Assembly: GCA_029339505.1 (NCBI GenBank)
Contig: JAQISU010000041.1
Coordinates: 9,136,501-9,200,500 of the forward strand
Source: Unio delphinus
Taxonomy: Eukaryota; Mollusca; Bivalvia; Unionida; Unionidae
Direction: 5' to 3'
Length of the DNA: 64,000 nt
The notes under the pieces are model-generated. The model did not search any database. It saw only the letters and a program-made list of their open reading frames with translations, and was not told the DNA's origin. The translations under genes were made by a program, and so were the position numbers. Positions 10,835 through 21,067 of the stretch are shown here, piece after piece. Position 1 is the first letter of the stretch. Each line of letters begins with the position of its first letter.

Positions 10835-13350
10835 AAGGAATACATTAGACACACTCCGATAAGCTATGAGACAATTTAAAAACCTCACAAACCCCACCAC
10901 GCATTTAAATATACCCAACAGAGATCACCGACGAACTAAAGAATGCAAGTGAGCATCGTATAAACACTTTATACTCTCATTTCTACATAACGAAAGCATA
11001 GAAAACGATCAGCAAGATACATAGCAGGGAAAACCAAACTCTATCCGACATCGATCAATTAAAAAATAAAAACTTAAACTTGAAATGCACCGTATATACA
11101 TGCTACCAGTTTTTCAAACAATGCATCATTCCTTAATTGTTCACTGGAATTTTCAATGCTAAAATGTCAAAAGAGAGTATATTGAACAGACAGAAAATAC
11201 GCGTGTCCTTTGAGAATTTTACGTGTATATAACCCAAACGTTCGGTCAATATTTAGTGAAAACGATGCTTAAATATGTCTCCACAAGCTTCCCGAGGGTA
11301 GGTCTCCATCTTCATGCTTTTATATTCAATCTCCCAAATTGGATTTTGGAACGATTGGTACCGGTAATATTCTGGCATAATTATGAAATCAAAATAGTGT
11401 CCGTGTAATTTCAAAATGCATGCTGTAACATTAGTTGAAGTAACAATGTGTAAAGGAAAGGTGTCTTCTTCATTTTACAAAACTTGAATAATTTACACGA
11501 ACATATTACGTATTTAAATAAAAAATGTTACATATATATTTGTTCATGTCTCTAATACAAACTTAAAAAATGCATTGCCCTAAATGATACAGACGTAAGT
11601 GTTTGCATTAAAACAATAGACTGAATCTAAAGTTTGAACTATGGTCTTTTAAATCAATTCATGTAACAGATGACCTACTTACACGTTGTCCACTGTGACA
11701 TCTGCATTATACGCCATGGCATCAATGAATGGAAGCAAATTTGCATGGACACACGAGATCGTTTATTGTAAGATTTATTAACATTAATATAATTCATTGA
11801 TCGATTTAACATTTCAATCTTTGGATGTTAATATAGCTGAAAATGCAACGCATTCTTCAAATCGTTCACTTAACCTCCATCGGAAATGTATGCGTGTGAA
11901 TCATAGGTGGCATGTTTTATTAAACGAAAAGCACGATTTAGGAATCGAAGCGTGAAGGCAAGGCAATTCATTTCACTAACATGTATCATAACATTATTTA
12001 TTCTTATTAGATATATAGTATCAGCTTTTCTGAAAAACAAAAGAATATCTCCCACTCATTTCTTTTTAGATATTACCTCGTTAAAATGTCACAACACTTA
12101 TTGAATCAATTATTCAAAGAGAATCACGATATGCTTATCAAAACATTATATATGTTCTATAGATAATCACAACGACTAACTACCTCCACCCCGAAATATC
12201 AAATTTAACGTCGCGTTAATCATTGTTACATAGGACCAAGTCTCGAATGCAAGTATACTGTTATATGATGTTCATATCAAATACATAAAATAAGGATATT
12301 GGAAAGTTTTATAGTCTAAACAATGTTAAATTGCTTTACATGTTGCACTCATATAGGACAATGGTATAAACACTCATGCACTGTGGGCACTCACCAACAT
12401 GCATACAACAAAATCTTGAATGTTTTCCAATTTTATTCACAATTTGTGTGATATAAATTCAACCAGGTACGATTTAGTCACCATAATATTCATTTTGTGT
12501 GCATACGGAATGGTTTGGGTGTAAAAAAAATTGTCTCGCTTGGTTATTATATGGCACATTAAAGACCTCATTCTTATTATTATTTTTAGTAGTAGTAGTA
12601 GTAGTAGTAGTATAGCGTCGTATTTATAATCCAACGGTGACGGATTCGATACCTTTCAAAACCAGAGCTAGAGTCGATTAGCTCTGCCTCTGTATGTCGG
12701 TGGGAAGGGCACTTAGTTTCCGTTTCGTCGTCATGATACTGCCATTTTTTATTTTTTAAAGAGCAGTTAACCTCCCTGCTCACTCCCCAACAAGGCCATT
12801 CTCACTAAAGTCTTTACTTATTATGTAGTTAAAAGATGAAAGAATCTAACATCATGCTTGTGTCCTATAGAAGTAGAAGAGGGGTGTGGGTGAACCCCCA
12901 CTCCAGCGTCAAACACTATTTTCGAGCAAGAATAGTTTACCTCCCAAGGCAGCAACAGTTCTTTAATAAAAGCATGGGTAACTTTACCCCCGCTAGGTGC
13001 CAAACACAACCTTTCATTAATGCATGTGTAATTGTATCCCTACGTTTGATAATTCCACTCTGGCAACTTTAAGATTGATGCATTTATAAAGTGTCTTTTA
13101 AGAGAGTTTTAGTTTTCAAAATCTTTTTATTGGCAGGAACAGCAAGCACTTTTATTCGGATGTTATGTACCTGCATGAACCGACAACGGACTAGCATTGG
13201 CGGGACATTCTGAGCGAATTAGACAACGAAACAATAGACTCTATCTCGGTTTCTGGTCTAGAACAGTTAATGTTGGAAACATAATATAGATATAACAAAA
13301 ACAGAAAGTTTGTATTGTATCACATGTTGCGATTAACTGTAAAACAGCTT
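10835..13350. other. Copy-A-specific 2.5-kb segment without recognisable genes
   Basis: In copy B, sequence matching 10830 (ending GTTTCACGAAAGGTT) joins directly to sequence matching 13350 at about 40895. This 2.5-kb block is therefore an insertion in A or a deletion in B. I see no coding motif, LTR or terminal inverted repeat. The only structured part is the SINE-like stretch near 12.6-12.8 kb. Confidence 0.6.
12585..12790 (-). mobile_element. Possible tRNA-derived SINE
   Basis: On the minus strand, a B-box-like GGTATCGAATCC is followed about 35 bases later by a simple (CTA)n tail that runs into (TAA)n-like sequence, as in tRNA-derived SINEs. An 8-bp perfect stem (CAGAGCTA/TAGCTCTG, loop 8) lies upstream of the B box. 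I cannot find a clean A box or target-site duplication, and I see no second copy in the window. Confidence 0.35.
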
Positions 13351-13670
13351 TGAATAGAAATTAAACAATGACATGGCTCCTAGAGATAGTATCTTTCAAA
13401 ATGAAACATTGGACCTGACTCATGTACTGTATAAACAATACAATTATTGTTTCCACTAAATCTTGTATTTGTTTGTCCTCTGATAAAAATGAAAATATTT
13501 AAATGTCATATAAATCATTATGTGTTGGGTTCATAGATCACTATTGTATTTATGACCTTTAAGATAATGACAGAACATTATACATTCAACTGAAAAAAGA
13601 GAATGTAAACATTACAGAGGTGAAAATGCCTTATTATATTATATATCATATTATATATCATCCATTAGCT

Positions 13671-14009
13671 CTACATAATCGTGTACCGAATCATAACCAA
13701 CATTACAATCAAACTCATCGGAGAATTTCGTGTATTATTTTTATAATTGACCAATGATGGGTTGATTTCATGATATGAATGTACATTCGTGACATAATCA
13801 GACTTTTTAGGTTCGGGTATTTGATAAGATGCCTGAGGTGGGTTTTCAGGCCATCCTAGTATTGTTCTTATCGAACTCTGATAGATGTCCACGACATACC
13901 CAGACGAGTTTATCTCAATGGTAAATGATAACGTCGGCTCGTGAACTGTTATAGCGATTTTCGACTCTTTTCCAGTAATGGATTTTATTCTACATTGTAC
14001 CGTATACAA
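13671..14009 (-). other. Unrecognised open frame of about 110 codons
   Basis: The minus strand stays open from a stop-bounded, non-ATG start to 13671. The 3' 75 bases (NYKNNTRNSPMSLIVMLVM) are conserved in frame in the copy B flank at about 41220-41295, whereas the 5' part is unique to A. The N-terminal part contains VQCRIKSITGKESKIAITVHEP, which looks faintly like the last two strands of an Ig domain, followed by Pro-rich sequence. No splice signal makes this a convincing exon and I do not assign a function. Confidence 0.2.
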
Positions 14010-14401
14010 TGTTCATTATTTTATAACTTAAAATAATTCATTCTTCGATAATGTGCAAATCAGTATCATTCCATTACCTGTGTTTGATATATTAATCGGG
14101 TATGCAGTAAAACAAGGACTGGCAGAATATTTTAGAGACAAGAATGCCATTGTATTTACATAGTACTTAGAAACGTTTTACAGGAATGCAACTTAGACTT
14201 TCGTCTTTTTACATTGTAGGTATAGTGTTAGTATGTAAGTGAAAGTGCAAATAGTTTACCGATATCTTATACTTTGAATATGTTAATACAAGATTTCAAA
14301 AAATGTGGTTCTTTTATCAATTCGTTTATGTATATCTATATGTATTGTAACTCATGGAACTTGTGTTTAAATATTATAAATAAGTTTTATTCATCGTTGT
14401 A

Positions 14402-14403
<2 letters not shown>

Positions 14404-14475
<72 letters not shown>
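14404..14475. repeat. (TA)n microsatellite
   Basis: About 36 TA units in the spacer downstream of copy A. The upstream flank (TTGTAACTCATGGAAC) recurs at 51325-51345 directly after a (TA)n(TG)n tract, so the microsatellite is part of the duplicated spacer. Confidence 0.9.
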
Positions 14476-14477
<2 letters not shown>

Positions 14478-14511
14478 TTACGTATGAGTATTCAAATTAT
14501 TCGCACTAATC

Positions 14512-15151
14512 TAAATAGTACGACTGAAACGGCAGTTGTTTCTATACAATTATGTTCTTCGCATTAGTTGGGCTATGTCACATGAATTGACCAATTCTAT
14601 GCAAAATGAATAGTGTATTCAAACACATGTGGCCCATTCTGATATTCAATAACAATAGACAGTGAGAACTGAGTAATCTGGTTCGTTCCTGTCTTGAAGT
14701 CATTGATATGTATTGTATTCCTGTTATAGGCTTGCATACGTGTTTCATGTTGTACTTAGATACTATTCGAGAGGAAAATCAGTTGTTTGGAATATTCACT
14801 AGAAATGGAAAATATTAAATTTTTTTAACTATACTATTATTCTAGAACTGTTATAACTGTTAAATAGTAAGACTGAAACGGCAGATGTTTCTGTACAATA
14901 ATGTTCTTCGCATTGGTTGGGCTATGTCACATGAATTGACCAATTCTATGCAAAATGAATAGTGTATTCTAACACATGTGGCCCATTCTGATATTCAATA
15001 ACAATAGACAGTGAGAACTGAGTAATCTGGTTCGTTCCTGTCTTGAAGTCATTGATATGTATTGTATTCCTGTTATATGCTTGCATACGTGTTTTATGTT
15101 GTACTTAGATACTATTCGAGAGGAAAATCAGTTGTTTGGAATATTCACTAG
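14512..15151. repeat. Direct tandem duplication (14512-14802 and 14861-15151)
   Basis: Two nearly identical 291-bp copies start TAAATAGTA and end AATATTCACTAG, with a 349-bp step. A third, more diverged copy lies in the spacer before copy C (about 51490-51820). The second copy stops exactly where Polinton-derived sequence begins at about 15151. Confidence 0.8.
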
Positions 15152-16604
15152 TCTTGTAGTTTACGCTGGCTGCATGATGATATTTTTTGTTATAATCAAA
15201 ATAATTCCCGCGATTGTTGTCGCCGCTGATATACAAATTGGAACAGCTATCGGGACAACCATTGTCACCGAGGAGAGTATAATACCAGCTCCGGTGATTA
15301 CACCTGATATTGAGTACACAGTAACATCAGCTGCAGTGATTCTTCGTCGGTAGTTTATTTATTTTTAATTGATCCTCCTCAGTGAGTGTTTTGAGTTTAG
15401 TTTGAAATTCTCTTACCTGATCAAGCGATATTGCTGTGACGTTGCCAATGATGACATTTTATTTATTGTAATAGATTTCATATTGCTGGCGTAAAATTCG
15501 CTAGCGTTGAAAATCCTATGGATTTTTAATTTAGCTGTTTACTTAAATCCGCTAAGAATTCCACATACGATGTTACTGAAACCCAAGCCAAATGAGTATC
15601 TGTGGATGTTATTGTGAATTGTTCAATTGTTCCCTTGTCGATGATCGTTGATATTATATTGTTGACCCCAGATGAACTCATTGATGAAATATTAAATTGA
15701 GTCGGTGTCAATAGTGTTGATCGATAAATACCTTTGACGGTCGCGGTGATATTTAATCTGTTATTTTGTGGTGTCCACGTAAATGATCCGTGTTGAATCG
15801 CGTACACGTTATTTATGATATTTGTTTGTTCGTGAGGGATTTTTTTCTTTTTTTAAGTTTTCCTATCATCCTCGGTAGATCATCCTTGATGACATCGTTG
15901 GTCGTTTTAATATCTTTGCGAACAACTTCTATTCGCCGATGAATCGCTTTATTTCATAGAGTTTCGTGATAATATCAGCGAGATCTGTTTTGATTTCTTC
16001 GGGTTTAGCATTTTTACCAAAAAAATTATCTACGGCATCATCGGTTTTTTTTAAAAAGTTTCTACGTAACTTAGTAAATTGTGTCATACTCGGATCGCAA
16101 GTTTATCAAATTATCAATTGCTGCTTTTATCTCCGTGAGTTTTGGTGTGGTAACCGGTGGAATTCCAAATCGTTTAAGGGGACCTGAAAAGTGTTAATAG
16201 CTTTTTGTAACGCCGTAAACGCATTTACGTGAGTGTTGTACTCATCACGTAGTTTTTTTTAATAATTCTATCGTTGATGAATAATTATCACTGAGTGATG
16301 TTAATTTATCTGTGAGCGTCGAAACAAGTACACCCGGTCTGAGTTTATCCTGATCTGAAAACAACGTGATAGTATCTTCTACTGCGTCGCGTTGTTTAAC
16401 TAAAATATCATCAAGGGAAACATTACTAGTTTTCAATTTACCCTGACGATCTTGAAATACGACTATTTCATTGGGATCAACACTTGCGAGATTTAACATC
16501 TCGGATATTTCATCTTCGATTGTTTTTTACATCACCGATTGCAGATATTTTCGCGGTGTATTTTTTTTCAGGCTTGATAAAGATCTCTCCCAAACATCAA
16601 TCAT
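15151..16604 (-). pseudogene. Long coiled-coil, fibre-like Polinton protein
   Basis: From an ATG at 16604 the minus strand encodes, with several frameshifts, a protein of about 450-480 residues. The N-terminal helical part includes DEISEMLNLA, NEIVVFQDRQGKLKT and LTDKLTSLSDNYSS. A middle Lys/Asp-rich coiled coil contains DDLPRMIGKLKK. A beta-type domain holds HGSFTWTPQNNRLNITATV and STDTHLAWVSVTSYVEF (15526-15807). The C-terminal hydrophobic segment is rich in Gly/Ile/Val (SGVITGAGIILSSVTMVV) at about 15200-15330. Layout and position next to the protease and pX-like gene suggest a virion attachment or fibre-type protein, but I do not recognise a named family. The left edge of the element truncates it. 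Confidence 0.45.
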
Positions 16605-16682
16605 GTTAGTTTATATAATTTCTCTCTAAAAGCGATTACTCGTATATTCGTGTACGGTTGTAGGTGGTGGTTTTCTAGATGA

Positions 16683-17023
16683 TTAAATAGCGTTGAGGAC
16701 ATTCAATACTTCTATGCCGCATATTGGTGGGTCATTCATTTTCTGTGTTGTAGCGTAGAATACCAGATAGGAGTTTTTAAGTGGTTTATATAACGCGTAA
16801 ATTCTGTTGGCGGCGCTGACCCATATGAATAGAAATAAACAATTGCACGCGGATCAATCGCTTATGCAACCCAGTGAGTTCCAGGCCATCTGCTGTTATC
16901 GAGATTAATAATACCGGTTTCAACGCTGTTTGGTTGTTGTGGTAATTGATCTCACATAAAGACACCTTTAAAGTTTTGTATCACTAGCTTTTTAGCAGCA
17001 TCGAGTAAATCAAACTTTGACAT
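16683..17023 (-). pseudogene. Adenain-like cysteine protease (Polinton PRO)
   Basis: The minus strand from ATG 17023 reads MSKFDLLDAAKKL, then NFKGVFM, a TGA at about 16949, then GIINLDNSRWPGTHWVA. The His of GTHW (16865-16882) matches the catalytic His of adenovirus-type proteases. The following YF-Y-SYG replaces the usual YFDSYG, so the catalytic Asp is lost. A PICGIEVLN block in the next frame (about 16700-16725) carries the expected catalytic Cys. At about 113 codons the length is near that of related Polinton proteases. These enzymes mature capsid proteins. One or two nonsense codons, the Asp loss and a frameshift make it dead. It lies directly downstream of the pX-like gene. Confidence 0.75.
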
Positions 17024-17039
17024 GTGGACTATTGTTAAT

Positions 17040-17430
17040 AAACTGTTCCTAGTCTCAGGCCGTTTCCGCTGTACCATTAATACGGAGTTCCTGGTAATCT
17101 TAGACCCTTTCCCTTTTTTGTATCCCCGCCCCTTTTTTGGTTCATATGATTGAGCAATGCTGTGTACTGCTTTAGCACCAAGAGCTGCAGCAGCTCCTAA
17201 CGCGGCGGCTTTACCAGCTGCAATTAATGCTGGAATCGCAGCGAGAGGTGGGATTACACCACCTGATTTTATCATGTTGTTTTATTGCAGCCGCAGAGAG
17301 AGTGATCTGAACACCTTTTTTATCTTTGATGGCATCATTGAGTTGTGGTTCCACATATTTTAGCTGGTTCCGATTGCAATTTTTTAATTTGACCAGGAGT
17401 TAACGTAACACTAACATGACTATATGACAT
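17040..17430 (-). pseudogene. pX/pVI-like minor virion protein
   Basis: An ATG at 17430 opens SVTLTPGQIKKLQ, followed by DAIKDKKGVQITLS in another frame. The third part is SGGVIPPLAAIPALIAAG with an Ala-rich amphipathic stretch and a Lys/Gly-rich tail (KKGRGYKKGKG). A short LT-x-GQ-x-K block, a GG-x-(I/L)-P turn and an Ala-rich membrane-active helix are typical of small core/cement proteins of adeno- and Polinton-like particles. At least two frameshifts are present. The frame of the third part runs without a stop into the protease start at 17023. Confidence 0.55.
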
Positions 17431-17481
17431 TATATTAATAACAGATTGATCTAAATGCTACATTACATGTTTTTGAAAATG

Positions 17482-18884
17482 TTACATATTTTCAACCGGT
17501 GCATCAACTACTTTCATTCGTTCACCAACACCTTCGATTAGCATTGATTTGTCACTGAGAATAACAGCAACTGCTCTGTAACCACCAGCAGGAGCATTGG
17601 TTACACGAGCTCGAAAGTATATTTCAACGACGGATTTTCTGGTTAAGTCAAGATGTTCCAATGAAAAGTAGTAGATGGGATATAGTTTTTTAAAATCCAA
17701 CTGTGATATTTGCAGACCGGTATCTACATTATTATCGCGTCCCATAAATGATAGCAAACGATGATACGCGAGTGCTATTTGGTTTTGATTGTAATCAAGT
17801 AAAATATCCTCGGCTGGTTCCTGTTGACCGTTTACACTCAATGAGACTTCATTAACATCGAGTCGATCAAATATCATATGGCTGCGTAATTGTGAACCCA
17901 ATCGCGCCTGATCTTGTAACGCAACAAATATATTCCGCGGAGCAGAAATACCTTGTTTTGATGCCAGTTGCCGAGTAAGTATACCATTCATATTACTCTC
18001 CACTATATCCGCGGTAGTTGTTAGCCAACTTAGTAATGATTTGCCGCCTGTACTCATAAATGATAGTAATTTGTGCTCTATGATGATTGATGGAGTCATT
18101 ACTGGCATCCACAGTGTTATTTTTGTTATATTCACCTTGCCACGGTCATTATCCGGATTTCCAAGATCTGCTGAAGTCCTCCAGATTGCATCATTGTCAT
18201 CACCTTTTCGCACTAAGGCTGCCGTATGCTTCGCTCCATAGATAACGTTTCTAACGTTTCTGCAGAATCCAAATATATGATGTACTGGAATCGCGCATGA
18301 GAATAATCTACGCTGTTCTACCAATATTGATAGGCGTGTTGCAAAAACTAGAGTGTTATCAGGATCATTATTTATAATCATATCTTCGATATTAGCAACA
18401 TCAACAGGAGGAACAGCACGATTCTTTGGTTGTCTTACAATATATGGAGTCGGTTCAGCGTGATCATTAATGTCCTTAGAGAACATCATAGAGGGACCTG
18501 CCGATCTTGTATAATCATCAGAGTATCTTGCCAACCCCACTATTGTTGTGGCATCATCAACATCACGCTCTATGGATTCAATCTCTTTTCCATCAATCAT
18601 GTATCTAGCGCTGTTAAATAGCGCCATGATACCATTATTAAAAAAGCCGACTTTGGTACCAAGTGGATATGGAATTACAGCAGTTGTTACAATTTCTCCT
18701 TCTACTTCGATAAACGCTTCAGAGGGTAGAAAGAATTTGCTGGTATCCTGGACTTGAAGTTCGATTCTTGATGAAAGATTCGGTTGTACTGCATTATAGG
18801 AAAATACTGATAATTAAGTAGAGAATCCTTCTTGGGCACTGGGGCATCTAAATCAAACGCTGTGTTAGGAGCCGATTTGAACAT
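17482..18884 (-). pseudogene. Probable major capsid protein of the Polinton
   Basis: A 381-codon uninterrupted frame (18627-17482) joins, after one frameshift near 18765, an upstream segment starting with ATG 18884 (MFKSAPNTAFDLDAPVPKKD). Total length is about 467 residues. The protein is beta-rich throughout, with LPSEAFIEVEGEIV, NNGIMALFNSARYMIDGKEI, IPVHHIFGF, VIYGAKHTAALVRK and ITKITLWMPVMTPS. This arrangement matches capsid-type proteins annotated in Polinton/adinto-like elements of invertebrates, and the size and central place in the virion gene block fit. It is the longest open frame in the window. The double-jelly-roll fold is inferred, not shown. Confidence 0.6.
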
Positions 18885-18889
18885 ATTAA

Positions 18890-19342
18890 TTATATATTTC
18901 TTGATCTAAATCGATATCTCGCTCGCGATTTCAAACCACTTCCCGCTATCATATTTGCAGTAATATTTCCCTGAGTGTCATATCCATCATTTATCTGGGA
19001 TGCTATATTCTGCTCCACTGCTTTGTTTATTATTTTGCTAATACTTGCATGCATAATTTCCGTAGATGATAATGGTCCCAGTGACTTCTTCATTGGTTTC
19101 CTTCGCCGCCTAACTAACGCTACTAGCTTTTCTTTAGCCACGGAAAATGTCCTCCCGGCAACATCACCAATAGCGCTAATACCCTTATCACGAATAACAT
19201 CAATAGCTTTCATTGATAATTGTTTTGCAATTGGTGCTATTTTGGGAGCCATTCTTGTAAATAACCATGCAATGGTATTGCCGAGACCATCTCCATAGTA
19301 TGCTCTATAAACAGGCAATCGTGAATTTACTACATAGACCAT
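18890..19342 (-). CDS. Small basic virion-type protein (minor capsid/core candidate)
   Basis: The minus strand is open from 19375 to 18890. I prefer the inner start at 19342 (MVYVVNSRLPVYRAYYGDG) because N-terminal LPVYR-x-Y-x-G-x-G motifs are common in small Polinton virion proteins. The product of about 150 residues has an amphipathic helix (IAPIAKQLSMKAIDVI), an RRRRKPMKKS basic cluster and an Arg-rich C terminus (RARYRFRSR), fitting a DNA- or capsid-bound cement protein. It lies 6 bases upstream (in gene sense) of the capsid gene. No stop or frameshift is visible. Function is inferred from context. Confidence 0.45.
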   Translation of the reverse strand: MVYVVNSRLPVYRAYYGDGLGNTIAWLFTRMAPKIAPIAKQLSMKAIDVIRDKGISAIGDVAGRTFSVAKEKLVALVRRRRKPMKKSLGPLSSTEIMHASISKIINKAVEQNIASQINDGYDTQGNITANMIAGSGLKSRARYRFRSRNI

Positions 19343-19443
19343 AGTTGATTTTCTGTGGTTATGATGTATCATCATCTTATTTAAATGCTATTTATCTAAT
19401 CGCGAAATCGTAAACGATTTTCATTGCTAGCAATTTCAGTGAT

Positions 19444-20023
19444 TTAATCACTATGACAACCGTAAAAATCCGTAGGATGTTTGGCTAGCTCATCAATAAA
19501 CTCTCGGTATACATCAATATCCATGATACCACCCCCAAATAGTCGTCTGCAGATATCAGCTGCCTCATTAATTACTTCCGATGAGTTATTTTCAGCTCGT
19601 TTCCCTCCAACGAGAATTTCTAATCGTGATATATCCCCGAGAATACTATTAGGACAACGAACTATACCACTACCTGATACCCTTTGAGTTCCACTCTGAG
19701 AAAATCCCTTTTCATTTGTTTTTTTAGTGATACCAGTTGCACCCTGCAAAGAGGGGTTTTGTATATCAAAAAGTTTTAATTGCTCTGGAAATCTAAGAAA
19801 TCCAGAATCTGATTGCTTCTCTCTGGATGATTTAGCTTTTATTTATTGCTTCTATAAAATCATTATATGTATCATCTTTTTTCGATGCCCTAGCTGCACC
19901 TGTAATCACACGATATAATCCATTAATATATGATTCTTCATCAAGGAGTTTATAACCATCGTGGATATACTTTCCTCTCCTAATGATGAAATTAGCTAAT
20001 TCTTTCATATAATCAAATTTCAT
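19444..20023 (-). pseudogene. Unrecognised Polinton virion-block protein
   Basis: From ATG 20023 (MKFDYMKELANFI) the frame runs to about 19850, where one frameshift joins it to a second open segment ending at 19444 (TDFYGCHSD). About 190 residues are covered, with a helical N terminus, a Ser/Gly-rich middle and a helical end containing SEVINEAADICRRLFGGG. The position between small structural genes suggests a virion role. I do not recognise the family. Confidence 0.45.
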
Positions 20024-20076
20024 ATCTCTTATTTCATCTAATCATTGAATGCAACTCGTCCACTAGCAATATCACC

Positions 20077-20500
20077 TTATTGTTGTTGTTGTTGTTCAAG
20101 CGGGTCATCATGTAGCTGGATAGTATCGATATCACCCTCTTCTTCTTCTTCAATAGTATCATCTTGTTGTTGAAGTCGTGCAGCGGTTATTATATCACCA
20201 GGAAGTGTTATTAAATATTTATTTGCTATTTTTTTTAAGTACAGGAAGAAGGGCTGGTTTTCCTTTATTTCGTTGTTCCTCAGGAATATCTCCCCATATA
20301 GCTTTTTCAGTGGCTGATACGACTTTTTCCGTTGCAGTGGTTATTGGTTTGAATAACTGTTGAGTGTCTGCCGCAAAATCAATTTGAAAGTGTTGTCTCG
20401 GTTGGAGCATATTTCGAACAGAATCACGAACTGGAATAAACTTCTTAATCAAAGCTAATCGTTGTCGTGCTAATTAAGTTGTCAGTGATTCACCCACCAT
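20077..20500 (-). pseudogene. Unrecognised Polinton protein with acidic/Gln-rich tail
   Basis: ATG 20500 starts a frame with a TAA eight codons in, followed by LARQRLALIKKFIPVRDSVR and an IPEEQRNKGKPALLPVLKK segment. A frameshift in an A-run near 20227 precedes a tail with DDTIEEEEEGDIDT and a run of five Gln before the stop at 20077-20079. The strongly acidic, low-complexity tail is the main visible character. No family is recognised. Confidence 0.4.
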
Positions 20501-20689
20501 TATAAATATAATATACGATCTAAATTGTAAGTGGAAAAAAATCACCTAAAATTCTTTTGTGTGTTATACTTTAGCGTAGTGATTAATCACCAGTGACACC
20601 TGTCTATAGAATTTTGTTCTAGTTGAGTAAGCGCATACCTGTCTATAGTACTTCTGTTCCATACCCTGTATTACTCATGTATGGTGTGT

Positions 20690-21067
20690 TTACTGTGTTG
20701 AGGTAATCAAAGAGGGATTTTCATTTTTGCGGATATTCTCTTTTATTGCTTTGATTTTCGAGTTAATTGTGCGTTTGATTTCATATTGTTTCCCCAATTC
20801 ATTTCTGACCTTTTCGACAGCAGTGAATAACGGGACAAACTTATTGATGTCGTTACAGAATACAAGGGAGTCATAAATAGCGTGCTGAATTCTCTTCATA
20901 AATGAATAAGATTTCGATAGCACATACCTGTCATTCCTAGCGCTATCATCAATATCTTGAAATTCAGCTAAAATTTGATTACAATTCAATTTATCTGACA
21001 ATTGAATTCTTTGATTTTTCAAACTTGAAATCTCGCTAATAATCTCATTTATATTTTCGAAATTCAT
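20690..21067 (-). CDS. Intact 125-residue coiled-coil protein of the Polinton
   Basis: The open frame from ATG 21067 (MNFENINEIISEISSLKNQ) is one of only two in the element without visible damage. It is charged and helical, with leucine/isoleucine heptad-like spacing at residues 1-30 and 95-120 (KVRNELGKQYEIKRTINSKI). It is the first (5'-most) gene of the minus-strand virion block. Function unknown. Confidence 0.45.
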   Translation of the reverse strand: MNFENINEIISEISSLKNQRIQLSDKLNCNQILAEFQDIDDSARNDRYVLSKSYSFMKRIQHAIYDSLVFCNDINKFVPLFTAVEKVRNELGKQYEIKRTINSKIKAIKENIRKNENPSLITSTQ

